Positions 34,021-45,881 of a stretch of 64,000 nucleotides of DNA are shown here, one piece after another. Positions within the stretch are counted from its first letter, which is position 1. Each line of letters opens with the position of its first letter. The DNA lies in NCBI RefSeq assembly GCF_963678635.1, contig NC_087065.1:12361579-12425578 (forward strand). Reading direction: 5' to 3'. This stretch comes from Symsagittifera roscoffensis. Taxonomy: Eukaryota > Xenacoelomorpha > Acoela > Convolutidae. The notes below the pieces were generated by a model. The model saw only the letters and a program-made list of their open reading frames with translations. It was not told where the DNA came from and ran no database searches. The position numbers and the translations under genes were made by a program.

Positions 34021-35205
34021 GGCTACCTTGCTCTAGAACAATTGGCTAAGCAGCCAGTCACTGGAGGCAGCTTACGCGACACTTGATAAAAATCGAATGC
34101 TCAGAAAAGTTGCGGAGGTTGACTGAAATACTGCCACTTCTCGCAGCCAGTTTATGAAATATGACCTGAATCAGTGAACAATGAGATTCCAAACAGAGAA
34201 AGGCCAGAATCATAAGGATCTAAATTGCTTATTTTACGATCTCGTCAGTTAATCGAAGTAAATGATTTTATTCGGTAAAATATTTGATTTGAAATCAGGA
34301 TTCACCTTAACCAACTTGTTCAAAGGCAAAATCGTCAAAGCAAAAAATCACACTTACTTCCATGATAAGGGCGAAGTGATGAGAACAAAATGTTAAATGC
34401 AATTTCCGATTTGAAATCTAACAAAAGAAGGAGCCCACTAACACCAGTAGCTAACCAGCCATATGTAGCCTCACCAATATTGGCACAGGGTCACGGGAAG
34501 ACAATGAAGTAGTCAGTACTAGTTTTGCATAGAGATAATTTATCATCAGTTTCCGCTTCCTCGTAAGAAGTAGTAACGACAGGACTACTGGCCAAGTCAT
34601 CAAAGAATCAGGACCAACCAGGATCATCAAAGAGTCATCAAGAACCGATTAGTAGCTCATGCTTTCTGAATACCAGCAACAAAATCCGACGAGAGCTCGT
34701 CGGAAAAGGGGGCAGAAAAGGGGGGGAAATCCGAGAGCTGCCTTCAGGGAGCTCGTCGGATAAAGGGCAGAAGAATTACCAAAAGCGAGTCAATTCATCT
34801 TTAATTCTCCGAGAATACAAACCTCAGTAGGGACAGACGCATAGACAGGAACATCATCGGGTCCTCATTCTAGACCAGAAGAGCTGATTCTGCAAGAATC
34901 ATAGCCCAGCCCAGTTCTACCAACCATCAATTTCATCCCGCCAGAAAAAAAAAGAAAAAGGCACATCAAAAGAAGATACGAAGAAATTAGAGGTCACGCT
35001 TAATCTCCCAAGCTTATAGGTATAAAATGTTTCGCAATTTGAGGTCACTCAGACGGTAGACAGATCAAAAGTCGAATCTTAAATGTAGTAATCAACGAGA
35101 GCCTCCAACCGCTATAAGATGCGAACAAGACTGAAGCTATCAAAAAACTGTGAAACTAACAAAAAATATTTGAGACTATATTTTTATCTGAGAATTTTTT
35201 TAAAT
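34021..35205 (+). other. Decayed 3' part of the old element (pol tail region)
   Basis: No domain can be named. Basic Lys/Arg-rich readings occur near 34690 and 34950, loosely like the basic start of the pol tail of the younger element. A 9-bp-stem hairpin (TCCGACGAG / CTCGTCGGA) lies at 34685-34704, and its right half with following purines recurs at 34751-34775. No clear polypurine tract precedes the LTR. Confidence 0.4.
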
Positions 35206-35884
35206 AGTCTGCGGGTTTTGGCCACTGACAAGGGAGTTAATTTAGGTAATACTACTCTTAGAAAAAGAAAAATAACTAAAATTGCTTTAAAATTGTTAAA
35301 AACTTCGACTACAAGTTAACTCGCTTTTTCATTCATTCCTTTGAGTGAGTCTGAAAACCGACAAAAAACCTCATTTTTCTTGTTCATCTTTCTCACTTCT
35401 GAGATAACTCCTCAAACATGTTTTTGGAACGCAAATCATGGGCAATTGAACGTAAAAAACCTAAAAGACCTAAAACTGAACGTAAAAAAATTGCTTTAAA
35501 CAAAGTTCCTTGCTTTCACTTCTGTACGTGCTGGAGTTATGGGCAACGAATTGAAGTATGAAAAAGATCTTTTGCTAGAAATTTATCAGAGACCAGAATA
35601 AACCTTTCATACGGCGTAGTAAATCTATTCATATTCTTTGTGTTGTTCGGACGCAGTCCAAATTACTACTGCTTTTTGATACCTGTCAATGCTATTGAGT
35701 TACGCACGTTTTGTTTCGACACTCTCTAATCTTCGATTTAAAAATATATAATTTTTTTTCTTGTAAATGACACTCTCTCATATTGATCTTAAAAATATAT
35801 AAATTTCTTTTCGTGTAAATAATTTGCAGCAAAAAGTAAATTGCTCTGTATTAATTTTTCTACTTTTTTATTGATGTTTTTCTC
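35206..35884 (+). repeat. 3' LTR of the old gypsy element
   Basis: Starts agtcTGCGGGTTTTGG (TG at 35210) and ends TTTTTCTCA, matching the 5' LTR end TCTCA. Length agrees within a few bases with 23511-24186. Divergence is substantial, including a local duplication of the gacactctct..ttaaaaatata words near 35720-35800. Confidence 0.78.
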
Positions 35885-38800
35885 ACAAAATTGCGCTGAT
35901 TAGGTTGATCTTTTGAATAGCATTTGAAGAAGTTTTGCGCAAAATTACTTTTCTTACCGCGGAACCCTTAGTTAGCAAAATCCTAGAGAGATCTCTTGAA
36001 ACTTGAAATTTGCGGCAACGAATTTTCCTCACGTGAGTTCAATTCACTATAACACTGGGGGAAATTTTCCTGCTTGCAATTTTTTGTTGAATTTGTCAAA
36101 AAATATATTAGTTAAAGTTTGATTGGTCAAAATTGAAATTGTGATTTTGTTACAACCACCCCTTCAGTTTTTAGGCAATTCAATCAATTTGATACCGATT
36201 TTATACAGATTATATACAAATTATCTACAGATTATCTACAGATTATCTACAGATTATCTACAGATTATTTACAGATTATCTACAGATAATCTACAGGTTT
36301 TATTGTATAAAGATTATATACTGACTATATGCAGATTATCTACAGGTTATATACAGGTTTTACACAAAAGAAAAATCGATTATTTTGGCACTAAAGTCCA
36401 TTTATTTTTACAGAATCGTAGCTGTACAGAATCGATTATGGTTCGAAAAATGGTTGTCGATAAACCGATTTCATACTTAGGTTAATCTGTAGATTTTTCA
36501 GTATATAATTGATTTTTATCCATTTTTGTCACTACTGCTGGATATTATTTGTTCTATATGAAACTAATTGTGAAATAATTCGAAATTAAAGCCTTACAAT
36601 TGTAATTAGATAGTGTTCTAAATGAATTTATTGAAGCGTTTCTGGGATATCTCAGAACCATTACATAATAGTTGCTGTGAGGGGGATTATATAGGAGCAA
36701 GAGGAGGTTTCCATTGCAGGACTCTCCGTGGAGGTGGAAAGAAATATGCACTTTGATGAATAACAAAAATAAATCCCACAATTGATTCCCATGCCTCGCA
36801 ATTAGAAAAATTAACATATGGTTTTTTAAGACCATGATTGAAGAAAAGCGGTTTTTTCCAAATTTTGTTTATTCATCATACATGCAAAAACAAAAACCAG
36901 GAAAAACAAACAGTTTTTTATTAAACACCAGAAACTTAACTAACTTTCAAGTAGAAAAAGAAACATTGTGAAACTGAAGGCTCTTTGCAGCTTATTTCGA
37001 GTCATCTTCAATTGTACGAATGTCCCAATTTGTAATCCCATCAGTTGGAGTGGTATATATTAAAAATATTTTGTTCAGCTCAGGAAAAATTTGCCCATTT
37101 GAGTTCAAATCCAGTTTTTCTGTTTTTCAATAAAAAGAAAACATTTTTCAAACCAGCAGTTTATGGCACGGACAAAATTGTTTTTTGAAAATTAGAAGTA
37201 ATTTTCAGCAGAGCTAATTTTTATCCATGTAAAATAATTAATCAGCGTTTTATGTTTGAACTTCAACCTTATAATTTGATGACTTGATCAAAGGTCAGCA
37301 AAATGAACAGAATTCATTCTTTCTTCCAGACCTTTTAATGCTGAACTTCTTGTAAATGGCAACTTAAGTTCGTTTGAACTCGACCTCAAACTTCCGACAT
37401 AAGATTCAAAACTCAGCTTCAAGACTCCTTGCAAAGTTCTGAAAGGTTATTCTACTTTCTGAAAACTGATAGCCAAATGAGCAAAACTGCTCGTATCAGA
37501 AGAAATTCATGTGTACACATACCTCCATCCGCAGATAAATGGTTTTCTCAAAAGGGCGAATTTCTGGAACATTTGAGGTTTCCCGAGCTCTCCAAAACTC
37601 ATCGTTGAGTTTATTTCGCCAAATTCATCTGCACCGTAAGCGAAAACAAATGAGAAATTGTTTTTGTTTGGCTAATTTTTTTCCGTTAAAGTAGATTATT
37701 TTAACACCCATGGCGACTTTAGAAACGAATAAAAGTTTAGGGCAAACATTTACATACCTACCATTATGAAAAAATATTGTGTTCGTCCTTTCTTCAATAT
37801 GCCAAGGGTCTGAATTTAATTTTGAAAAAATATATTTTTAAAGGACGATAAAAAGGTAGAAACTTTAAACGAATAGGAATGTTAAAACTAAATTTTGCGT
37901 GCAAAATTTTTAAAAAGCTTCAAAACGCATTTTTTTTAATATTCAGTTGAAGTAAGACAAAAAAAGATGAAAGCAAAACTTGCTCAGAAACTCAGCAGAC
38001 ATAAGATGGTGTAATTAAATATATCCTTTTAGTTTTTTCTACAACACCAATAACTACGCCAGAACTAAGGGACCAGTTGCAAAAAAACTGTACAAAAGAC
38101 TATGTGAAAAAGAGCTCCTAATGTTGCCCACTAAAAATTAGGCAGGTGTTTTTCACAAAAAAATTCAACAAAACGTTATAAAAACTTTTTCAAGCAAGAA
38201 AACCAGTTTTTTTTATAATAATGACAAATTATAGCTAATAAACTACAATAAACTAATATATTCGAAAACTTAAGAGATTATACTCTTAAATTTTGTTGAC
38301 CTACATAAGAAACTCACTTTTATATAGTGTAAAAAAGAATACAATTTAACTTAAAGATCAATTTCAAATACTAGTTCGATTGCAAGGATTTTTTCAAGTT
38401 TTGACCCATTTTTTTCTCCTTTTGTTGGTCTGGGTCTTGACAAATAGCCTGTTGACAATAACGCGGCCTGGTTGACTCTTCTACCCAGAACAGCAGTCAG
38501 CGGGGCGAAAAATCCCCCCAGTAATTTTGCGTTCCTAACAGAAGACGTTGAATTTTTCATGAAGTCAGGCAGTTGCAAAACTTATAAGTTGCCCAGATCT
38601 TTGAATGTTTTCTTTTCTATGCTAAAAGTCAATAACTTGCGAACATCAGTTTCATCAGGAGTATTTAGAAAAGGATAAGATGAAGTCTGAAGTCTAGACT
38701 ACAGGTGCAAGTTTGTTTGTCTCAGCCAAATAGCTGAGAAATAAGTCAACCTAAATCTTCCGAAATATTCCCCCACTTGCTCAGTCAAGTTGAAGGATTT

Positions 38801-39399
38801 TCCATGTTTTCTATCAATAGCTAAATTTCAAAAAAATATATGTTTTTTTTCTGAATTTTCACGTTCCAGAAATGACAGAGGTAGATTCTATTGTTTTTTA
38901 AACTAAATTCCACATAACAACCTAAATATCCCACTCCATTTTGGGTATTTAAGGCTCTTATTCAATCTTGTATATCTCATTCATACTTATTAAAAAGAAC
39001 TACTTAAATCATCTATTCAGATAACTATCATCTCAACTGAAAGAACAGGTTGTGACTATGATCTATGATGAAATCTAATATTAGACTATTGCTTTAATTG
39101 ATTTATTAAGATGAATGAAATTTTCTATCAAAATAACAAGGCCAAAATTTGCACTAGATAGGCAAACAGTTTTGTGTCTGTACGTTCCTGGACTCACAGA
39201 TAAGTCCTTAAACATGTTACAATTTTGTCGGAACGATCAAAGAAAAGGAAAAAAAAAACGAAAAAAGAACAAAATGAGCTTTCAGTTGCGGAGTCCTTGT
39301 TACGGAATCCGCTTCCAGTTCACAAATTGCACTGTTTGGCCTCTTTATGGCCGAGCTTTGTTTTTTTGGTATGCTTGTTTTGATAACAATTATTCCTCT
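35885..39399. other. No gene; AT-rich with short tandem repeats
   Basis: No supported coding frame. It contains the 11-bp array at 36203-36297. Near 37482 a short actgctcgtatcag word matches the hairpin end of the GTTCCGAC foldback family. The gagattatactc..ttgttgacctacataag stretch near 38275 resembles 43368-43405 inside the mariner-like element. Confidence 0.45.
36203..36297 (+). repeat. 11-bp tandem repeat (TTATCTACAGA)n
   Basis: About eight units with small variants, e.g. ttatatacaaa and ttatttacaga. More diverged units continue to about 36360. The array lies in T/A-rich sequence also full of ataatcgatt words. Confidence 0.85.
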
Positions 39400-39634
39400 A
39401 ATTCTGGCTCATTCATCGTCCACGAAAAAGTCAAAATTGATAGATTTTTTGGTGACTTTTTTGGCCAACTTTACCAAATCAAATTGCACCAAATTGCATC
39501 AAAATTCTGCTGATATCCTGGTGAGTTTTGTCTTGATCACTTTTTGTCTAAGTTCAACCCACTTTTAGACAAAAGCGTTTTAAATTTCAACTTTTGATTT
39601 GTGTCGTCCGGTTAATTTGAATCAGTCAGAACTG
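39400..39634 (+). mobile_element. Right arm of a TA-flanked mariner-like MITE
   Basis: Ends ..CAGTCAGAACTG followed by TA. The stretch gctgatatcctgg..gttttgtcttgatcac matches the right arm of 42552-43647 (gctgatattttaag..gttttgtcttgatcaa), and the gtccggttaatttgaatcag word matches that element's end. No left end was identified. Confidence 0.55.
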
Positions 39635-39853
39635 TACTATCTATGCTGCCGCAGATGAATATCCCAATTTTCTGTAGGAAAAGAAAAAACTTACAAAAAT
39701 CAGCTCTCGTAAAGGGGCTCATCGAAGCAGCCAACTCAGCAAAACAAATGGCAGTAATTTGAAAAAGATCCCCAATTTCCTCATTAGGTCTTACGGTTTT
39801 TTCTTCTTTAGCCAAGAGGAGAGTTTTTGTTTAGTAGAAGGTGAGCATAATTT

Positions 39854-40326
39854 TGTCCCGACTTTCCCAGAAAGTGACAGAATGTTTGTGCTCGAGTTGG
39901 TTTTTTTTTGCTCCAGACCAATTTGACTCTCCAACTAGCCTTTTTTGACGGAACATATATCACTTTCTACTTACTTAGGTTGCGGCGAGGTCGTTTTTGA
40001 AACTTCTTTTTCATTTTTCTTTAAATTTCAACAAACACGGCCCTTTTTACTTTTCCCCCACCTCAATTAAGCATCAATTTTTTGTGTAAAGGTTGGTTTG
40101 ATAAGGTTAAGTAAGAGCCCGAATGATGCTAGGCAGGGTATAATTAGTCCGGATGCCAAGTTTGTTAGCAAACATAAAATGTTAGCAGAAATTACTTAAA
40201 AATTTACTTTACAGAATTCGCAGGTGGGGGAGAGGCAAAAGAGCCACTAACATTTTTCCATAGAGATTACAAGGCAGTCTGAACAATCGGGGCTTTGCCT
40301 TGACACGAGCAGTGTAGTTCTTGTTT
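39854..40326 (+). mobile_element. Single unit of the GTTCCGAC foldback family
   Basis: Starts TGTCCCGACTTTC and then follows the left arm of 49452-50868 (tgacagaatgtttgtgctcg, ccaactagcc, tttttgacgga). It ends with the family hairpin motif ggggctttgccttgacacgagcagt near 40290. Present as one arm only, which shows the arm is a mobile unit in its own right. Confidence 0.65.
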
Positions 40327-41574
40327 AGTCGTGTGCAGTTGTCTGCTAAGTAAGTGTGGCTGTCGGCAACTTAGGGGACAAGCAGATGAGAATTTGCTGC
40401 TTCAAGTGAAAGACCCACACGAGTGGGATACGAACTGCAACGAATTTTGTTGAGCAACTTGGAATTATTTTAATCACTTTAGATTTTTTTTGATTTTTTC
40501 ACGCAAAAATTCTCTTCAATTTTGATCAAATTTGCAGAAAGCACCTTTAAAATCTCTAAACTTACTTGGAAACTAACCATAATCAAAATTTTTTCTCGTA
40601 TTTGAAAAAAATCTCACAAGAATTTTGGTATCACGGCAGAGCCCTGAAATTAATCACTGCCCTTGAAGGTACCCCTGTAATTTTTTCATCACAAAAAAAA
40701 TTTCTAAAACATTGGACGTTTTCGTTTTTCATTTTTGGTGTTAAAAATCACTTAACAAGCAATGTCTTGTACAAAATGATTCCCAAAGCGCCTGGTTTTC
40801 TATTAGGAAGGCCAAAAAGTCTGCCTAAGATCAAAGACCAATCAATTCTGAGCCGAGTTAAATCAAACTTGAGCATTAAAAGTACGCTATAAAACACGCA
40901 GTTCTTATCGCAGGTTGGCAAAATTGGTATTTTTTGAAGCACCAGAACTCTTCAAAACAGGCCAGAGCTGACAAATATTTTTGAACTTCAGCTCAAATCC
41001 TTGATGTCTTCCTGTGATCATAAAAAGATTTTGTTACAAATGGAACAATTATTTCGTCATTTTTAGCAGCAGAAAAATTTGGCCGCAACATCCACGTTGA
41101 TGCAACATGAAAAATGTCTTACTGGATACAGTTTTCTTTCGCTAGAATATGTGCAAAAAATTGATTTCTTAAACACATGAGAAGCAATATAAGAAAACAA
41201 ATTATCAAGCCCAAACAAATCGTATTTGATTCTATGAAAACATGCAAGGGCCATCTCCAAGGAGAGCCACATAGCCACCTTCATTTCCACTGGAAAAAAT
41301 TTCAATCCCAAAATTCTGGGAGCTTGAAAATAGCCAATTTGACCATCCTCTGGACTAATTTATGCGAACTTTGAATATTTTATTACGAACAAAAATAAAT
41401 TATGCGTGGTAAATTAATCAACAAAATAATCAACAAATTGTTCAAAATAAATTGAGGCTAGCTAATCGGTCGTATTAATTTCGTACGACTCAAAACTTTA
41501 TGCTTGTTCTTTGATAATTTCCGAGAACATAGGTTTTCATGATTTTTTTCACGAAACGTATTCGATTTGGATTA
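40327..41574. other. No gene seen
   Basis: Only short frames with no recognisable protein. A sequence near 40395-40440 faintly resembles a minus-strand SINE B box but lacks a matching A box. Confidence 0.45.
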
Positions 41575-41635
41575 AGGGGCAGTCGAATCATTCAGGGCTT
41601 TGCCCTGATATACTAGCAGTCTTGTTTTAAATCAG
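41575..41635 (+). mobile_element. Hairpin end of the GTTCCGAC foldback family
   Basis: ggcagtcgaatcattcaggg, ctttgccctg and ctagcagtcttgttt in order, including the perfect stem CAGGGC-TTT-GCCCTG. The remainder of the unit is not recognisable upstream. Confidence 0.6.
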
Positions 41636-42551
41636 ATATTTGGTTGTCAATGAACACAAAAAATGGTTACTGACTTAGCTTTTGTTCTGCAATTTTCTAA
41701 CGAAATTAGCAAAATTGAATAAATAGTCATGCATCTACCACTAAAATTTCATACCGAAATGTTCATTCAGTTTTTTTCAAAACCAGGATATGAACTGCTC
41801 TTCCAGAATGGAAAATTTAGTTGCAAAAACCCGCGATATTACGTAAATCAAGCTAGCAAAATTTATGCTTTTTTGTCTATATGCAATTTTATACAGCCCG
41901 ATATTTAATTGAAAACGCATTGAAACCAAACTACTTAATCTCCTACTTTTCCGTTCAAACACAAATTTTTGCTCTTGAATTACTGATAGCGCCTGTCGGA
42001 CGGCGGCAATGAACTAACAGAACAAAAATTGTATGTAAATGTTGATCAATTTTTGCGATTAAAGTGATAATTTTGTTTACAAATTTTCGTTTCCTATATA
42101 TATTATTGAGTCTCTCAATTTAAATTTTGACTATTTTTTCTCGGTGTAATCCTTCATCTCTAATCATTCATAAATCTCAATGAAAGTGCAAGTTATTTCG
42201 AAATGATAAAAAAAAGTTTGAAGAACTCATTTTACGTTACAATCGTTTTGATCTTATTTGGTCATGTATTTTGATCATCTTGACTAATTTTGCGTATTTT
42301 TCTACTATACTGCCGGCTTCAAGTATATTTCGTTTTTCTCGACATATTGTGTTTAATATAGGTTTGGATCGCGATCAACTAATTTTTGAGATTTTTTCGA
42401 TTGTTCCCAAAACTCCCTGCGTGAAATTATCATTCCAAACTGAGGTGCATAATTCTTGTTTTTGTGGCATGCAAAATTCAAAAAATTCTTTTGACAAGTT
42501 TCAAAAAAATATCCAAATTGTTTTAGATTTAATGATTCAATGAAAACTCTA
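41636..42551. other. No gene seen
   Basis: AT-rich; no frame or repeat that I can support. It ends in the TA that precedes the mariner-like element. Confidence 0.45.
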
Positions 42552-43647
42552 CAGTTCTGATTTAAATTATCCGGACAAATTAAGCAACATTGGAAACTTC
42601 AAACATGAAATTTTTGGACCAAAAGTGACAAGATCAAAAGTTTGCTGAAAGTTTCACCGAAATTAAAATTGCCAGTTTTTCTTGCAAAAATCGAAGCCAA
42701 TGTTTTAATCCAAAATTGGGTCAATTTGACTTTTTGAAGTTTTTAGAAATAAGCTGTTAATATCAAGTTATTTGATGAGAAAGTTATTTCGCAAGGATTT
42801 TCTTACATTTCCAAACAAAGCTTTGGAAGTATAAAATTTTCAAAAACCTGTATAGAAAAAATTGTTTATTACGGCAGCCAAAAAACCTGATTTTTACTCT
42901 ATAAAACCTATAAAATCCAAAATATTTGCTTAAAAATAAACTTTAAATTATCCGGACGAAACGCATTAAACTAGAAACTTAAAACGCGTTTTTCTCAAAT
43001 TGGGTTGACTTTAGTCAAAAACTGATGAAGACAAAAGTTACTGAAAATTTTAGCAGATTTGATGGTGCAAACTTTGCGAAATTTGGGCCTAAATTGTTAC
43101 CCCAAAATTAGATCTTTTTTGGGTTTTTTAGTCAATCAAAAAATGCGCCAAAACTAACTGGTCGATCACTGGCATAATTAAACCAAAGTAAACATCTTAG
43201 GTAGACCAACAAACTTTAAAAAGGATATAATCTCAAAATGTTTAAAAATTCACAATTTGTTCAAATATTGTTTTTATATATAAAAAAATTGGTGTTTTAT
43301 ATAGTAAAAGCGAACTTTTTTGTCTGTCAAACAAAAATAAATTATTTTATCCAATATTTTTGGAGAGTATACTCCTCATAAAATTTGTTGTGCTACGTAA
43401 GAGCTTTATTGGGTTATGCCATTGATCGACGAAGTAGTTTTGGCGTAACTTTTCATTGACTAAAAAACCCAAAAATAATCCATCTTTGAGGTAAATTTTC
43501 AGTCCAGAAATTCGTAAAACAATTCTGCTGATATTTTAAGCAAGTTTTGTCTTGATCAATTTTGACCTATAAAAAAATAATTATAGAAAAACGCGTTTTA
43601 ATTTGCTAGTTTGATGCGTTTTGTCCGGATTATTTAAATCAGCACTG
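42552..43647. mobile_element. Mariner-like inverted-repeat element, non-autonomous
   Basis: Left end TA-CAGTTCTGATTTAAATTATC and right end the complement of CAGTGCTGATTTAAATAATC are inverted repeats with a conserved ATCCGGAC core. A second, internal copy of the end (ttaaattatccggacgaaac) begins near 42945 and pairs with the right arm over about 200 bp (aaaacgcgtttttct against its complement near 43590). No transposase frame is present. The left TA and the TA beside the related end at 39634 fit the TA target of Tc1/mariner elements. The right flank here is TG. Confidence 0.7.
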
Positions 43648-45039
43648 TGTTCTTCTTCAGACTTTTTGCCGCGCCGCATTGACGATTCCCACTGAGCTTC
43701 TGGTCGCGCTCAATTTTATGATGTTTAAAAATAGTAAATTTGGTCAATTAGTTAAGCTGATTGGGTCTTTTCTGTCGTATACGGCCCAAAGTTAACAAAG
43801 TATCTAATTCTGCTTCTTTTAAAAATCAAATTCAGAGTTTCTGTTTAAAATCAAATTCGGTGAATTCGCTTACAAAAAAGCGCAATGGAAAAGCAAATTT
43901 GCGTATTGAGCGAATCGTGCGATTTGAAAACTATCACTTTTGCAAAATTATTGATTGAGCAATGTTTGGTACCCAGGTAGGAAGATAAAATCAATGTACA
44001 GATAGCCTCATATTGTGCATTTTAAAATTCCGAACCAATCTCATAATCAGGTTAGACTTCGAACAAAAAATTGTTAACTTTCGTTCGTACCTTAAGAACT
44101 AGAGGGACAGTTGGACAAACAAGTTGACTAATATTGATGTCTATCCAAGCTATTCTTGAAAAATATATTGCCAAAGTTGGTTTAATTGTATATAAAAAAA
44201 ATGCTAAACTTTTATATCTGAAAACTAATATTTAAATATCTAATGCAGCGATTGAGGACAAAAGGCAGCATTCATCAATCAAACTTCGGTGTTCGTGACC
44301 TCCACGCGCTAACTTTCACCTTGACCTTCAGTGCATATCCATGGCTGGTCTCGACAGATGACAAATTGCTTAAACCAATCAAAACTCAAGGATTCTTCAA
44401 TAACTCTCCGTTTGAATCTGAAAAAAAAACGAAAATCAGTTAGTAATCAGAAGTAATAGAAAATCTTACATATCGGGCACCTTTATAACTTTTTGTTTGT
44501 TATTCATTTTTTGAAAACAACAGATGTCCATTCCGCCTAATTTTCTACTTTTCTATGCGTTTATATAGTTTTCTCGTCAAACCATGCTAAAAAACGACAC
44601 TATTTTGATAATGAAGACAAAAAGCTTTCTTTGTAATATATTTTTTTAAATTTTAATGAATGTGGTCAGAACATGTGGATTTGCTCAGCATCCGTGTATC
44701 CTTGCTTGCTCTTTGTTCTTTGCTTTTCTTAGACTTTTTTTAAATATTTTTTTCGTCATCTAAAAGTGTTGTTTTATCATTTACAGCTGAAACTGGAAAC
44801 TGTGTCAACAGAAATGGTTTCAACAACTTCTAAAATTTATATCAATCGAAACGGCTTTGATTTAGGTTCTGTTCGGAAGTGTTTTCTCAGTATTCCGAAA
44901 TGAGAAATGGCACTTCAATATGAATCTCAGTTTTCAAGTCAAAACTGGTAAACACTGGGGGTTGGGGTCTGTTTTTGAAATTCTTCTTTTCAAAGCGCTG
45001 CCAACACAATCATAAACTCTAAGAACACTAGTAGTAAAA
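43648..45039. other. No gene seen
   Basis: Short chance frames only (for example 44243-44443, not recognisable). Confidence 0.4.
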
Positions 45040-45260
45040 ACCAAGACTGCTCGTACAATTCAGTGTGGAAGGGTTTGCGTTAAACTTTCAGCATCAAATT
45101 ATAAAACGAGCTTTTTAGCTAGACTCGTGGCATGTTAATATACTCGGCGGGGCGCACGACGAATCAGGGATCAATCCCCAAGGAGATTTTTTAAATACTC
45201 TGTTTAAAAAAGAACCACCCCGAGCATATAACTATCTCCTTTTCTTCGGAAGTCGGAACA
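45040..45260 (-). mobile_element. Degraded unit of the GTTCCGAC foldback family
   Basis: The right edge agtcggaaca with ccccgagcatata upstream corresponds to the outer end of the family on the minus strand. aaccaagactgctcgtac near 45040 is its hairpin-side end. The middle is shortened. Confidence 0.5.
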
Positions 45261-45881
45261 ACAATGGAAAAACTATGGCGAAAATGAAATGACCAATCAG
45301 CGAATATTTTGCATGTATCCGCGATCAATTTTTCGTTACCTTAGATTCTTGAAATACAATTCAAAACAAAAATTTCTGCAGCAAGTGATATGCACATAAT
45401 CAATCTGTCTGCTACTTTCGACTTTTAAACTGTCTTTTTTAAGGACCGACCTTGACCAGACCCTCCTTTTACCAGAAAAGTTATAACATGGACCGTTTAC
45501 CAGACTCGATAAACAAATTTGATTGACAGATGTAATTACAACGTTTAGTATAGCTAAAGTCAATGTTTTGGGTCTAGGACAACAAGCCGACGGGACTTCA
45601 AGCCGAAAGGACTTCAAGCCGAATTTAAAACTTTACAAGAACCTCAAAACGCTATTTCTTCATCTGTCAAACGTTGCTTTTCGAAAAATTTGGCAAGTTT
45701 AGTCCATAATAAGCGTTATTCATGACAAAGCACCACTTGTGATGGGCATCCGTTAATAACATCAGCCTGTTTTTGAAATGCATAAATTATAAACATGAAA
45801 AATGCCTTCAACAATGTTTTACTTTCCAACTTTCCGAAACATCATTTCCAGGCTTAAATTATATGCAAACGCCAACAACTA
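45261..45881. other. No gene seen
   Basis: No coding frame or repeat recognised up to the TA flank of the next element. Confidence 0.4.

Larger units (their letters stand above)
23511..35884 (+). mobile_element. Old Ty3/gypsy retrotransposon, decayed and split by a second element
   Basis: Two matching LTRs (23511-24186 and 35206-35884) in direct orientation enclose degraded gag, protease, RT, RNase H and integrase in the right order on the plus strand. The span is interrupted by a minus-strand gypsy element (27066-32892) between RNase H and integrase. Without the insert the element would be about 6.5 kb. It is related to, but clearly distinct from, the family at 433-2900. Many stops and shifts show long decay. 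Confidence 0.88.

Noticed and set aside
36195-36300. CRISPR-like array
   Set aside because: Eleven-base units follow each other without spacers. It is a plain tandem repeat in a eukaryotic setting.
40395-40441. Second SINE on the minus strand (agttcgtatcc B-box-like word)
   Set aside because: No A box at the right distance and only faint similarity to the body of the SINE at 48240.
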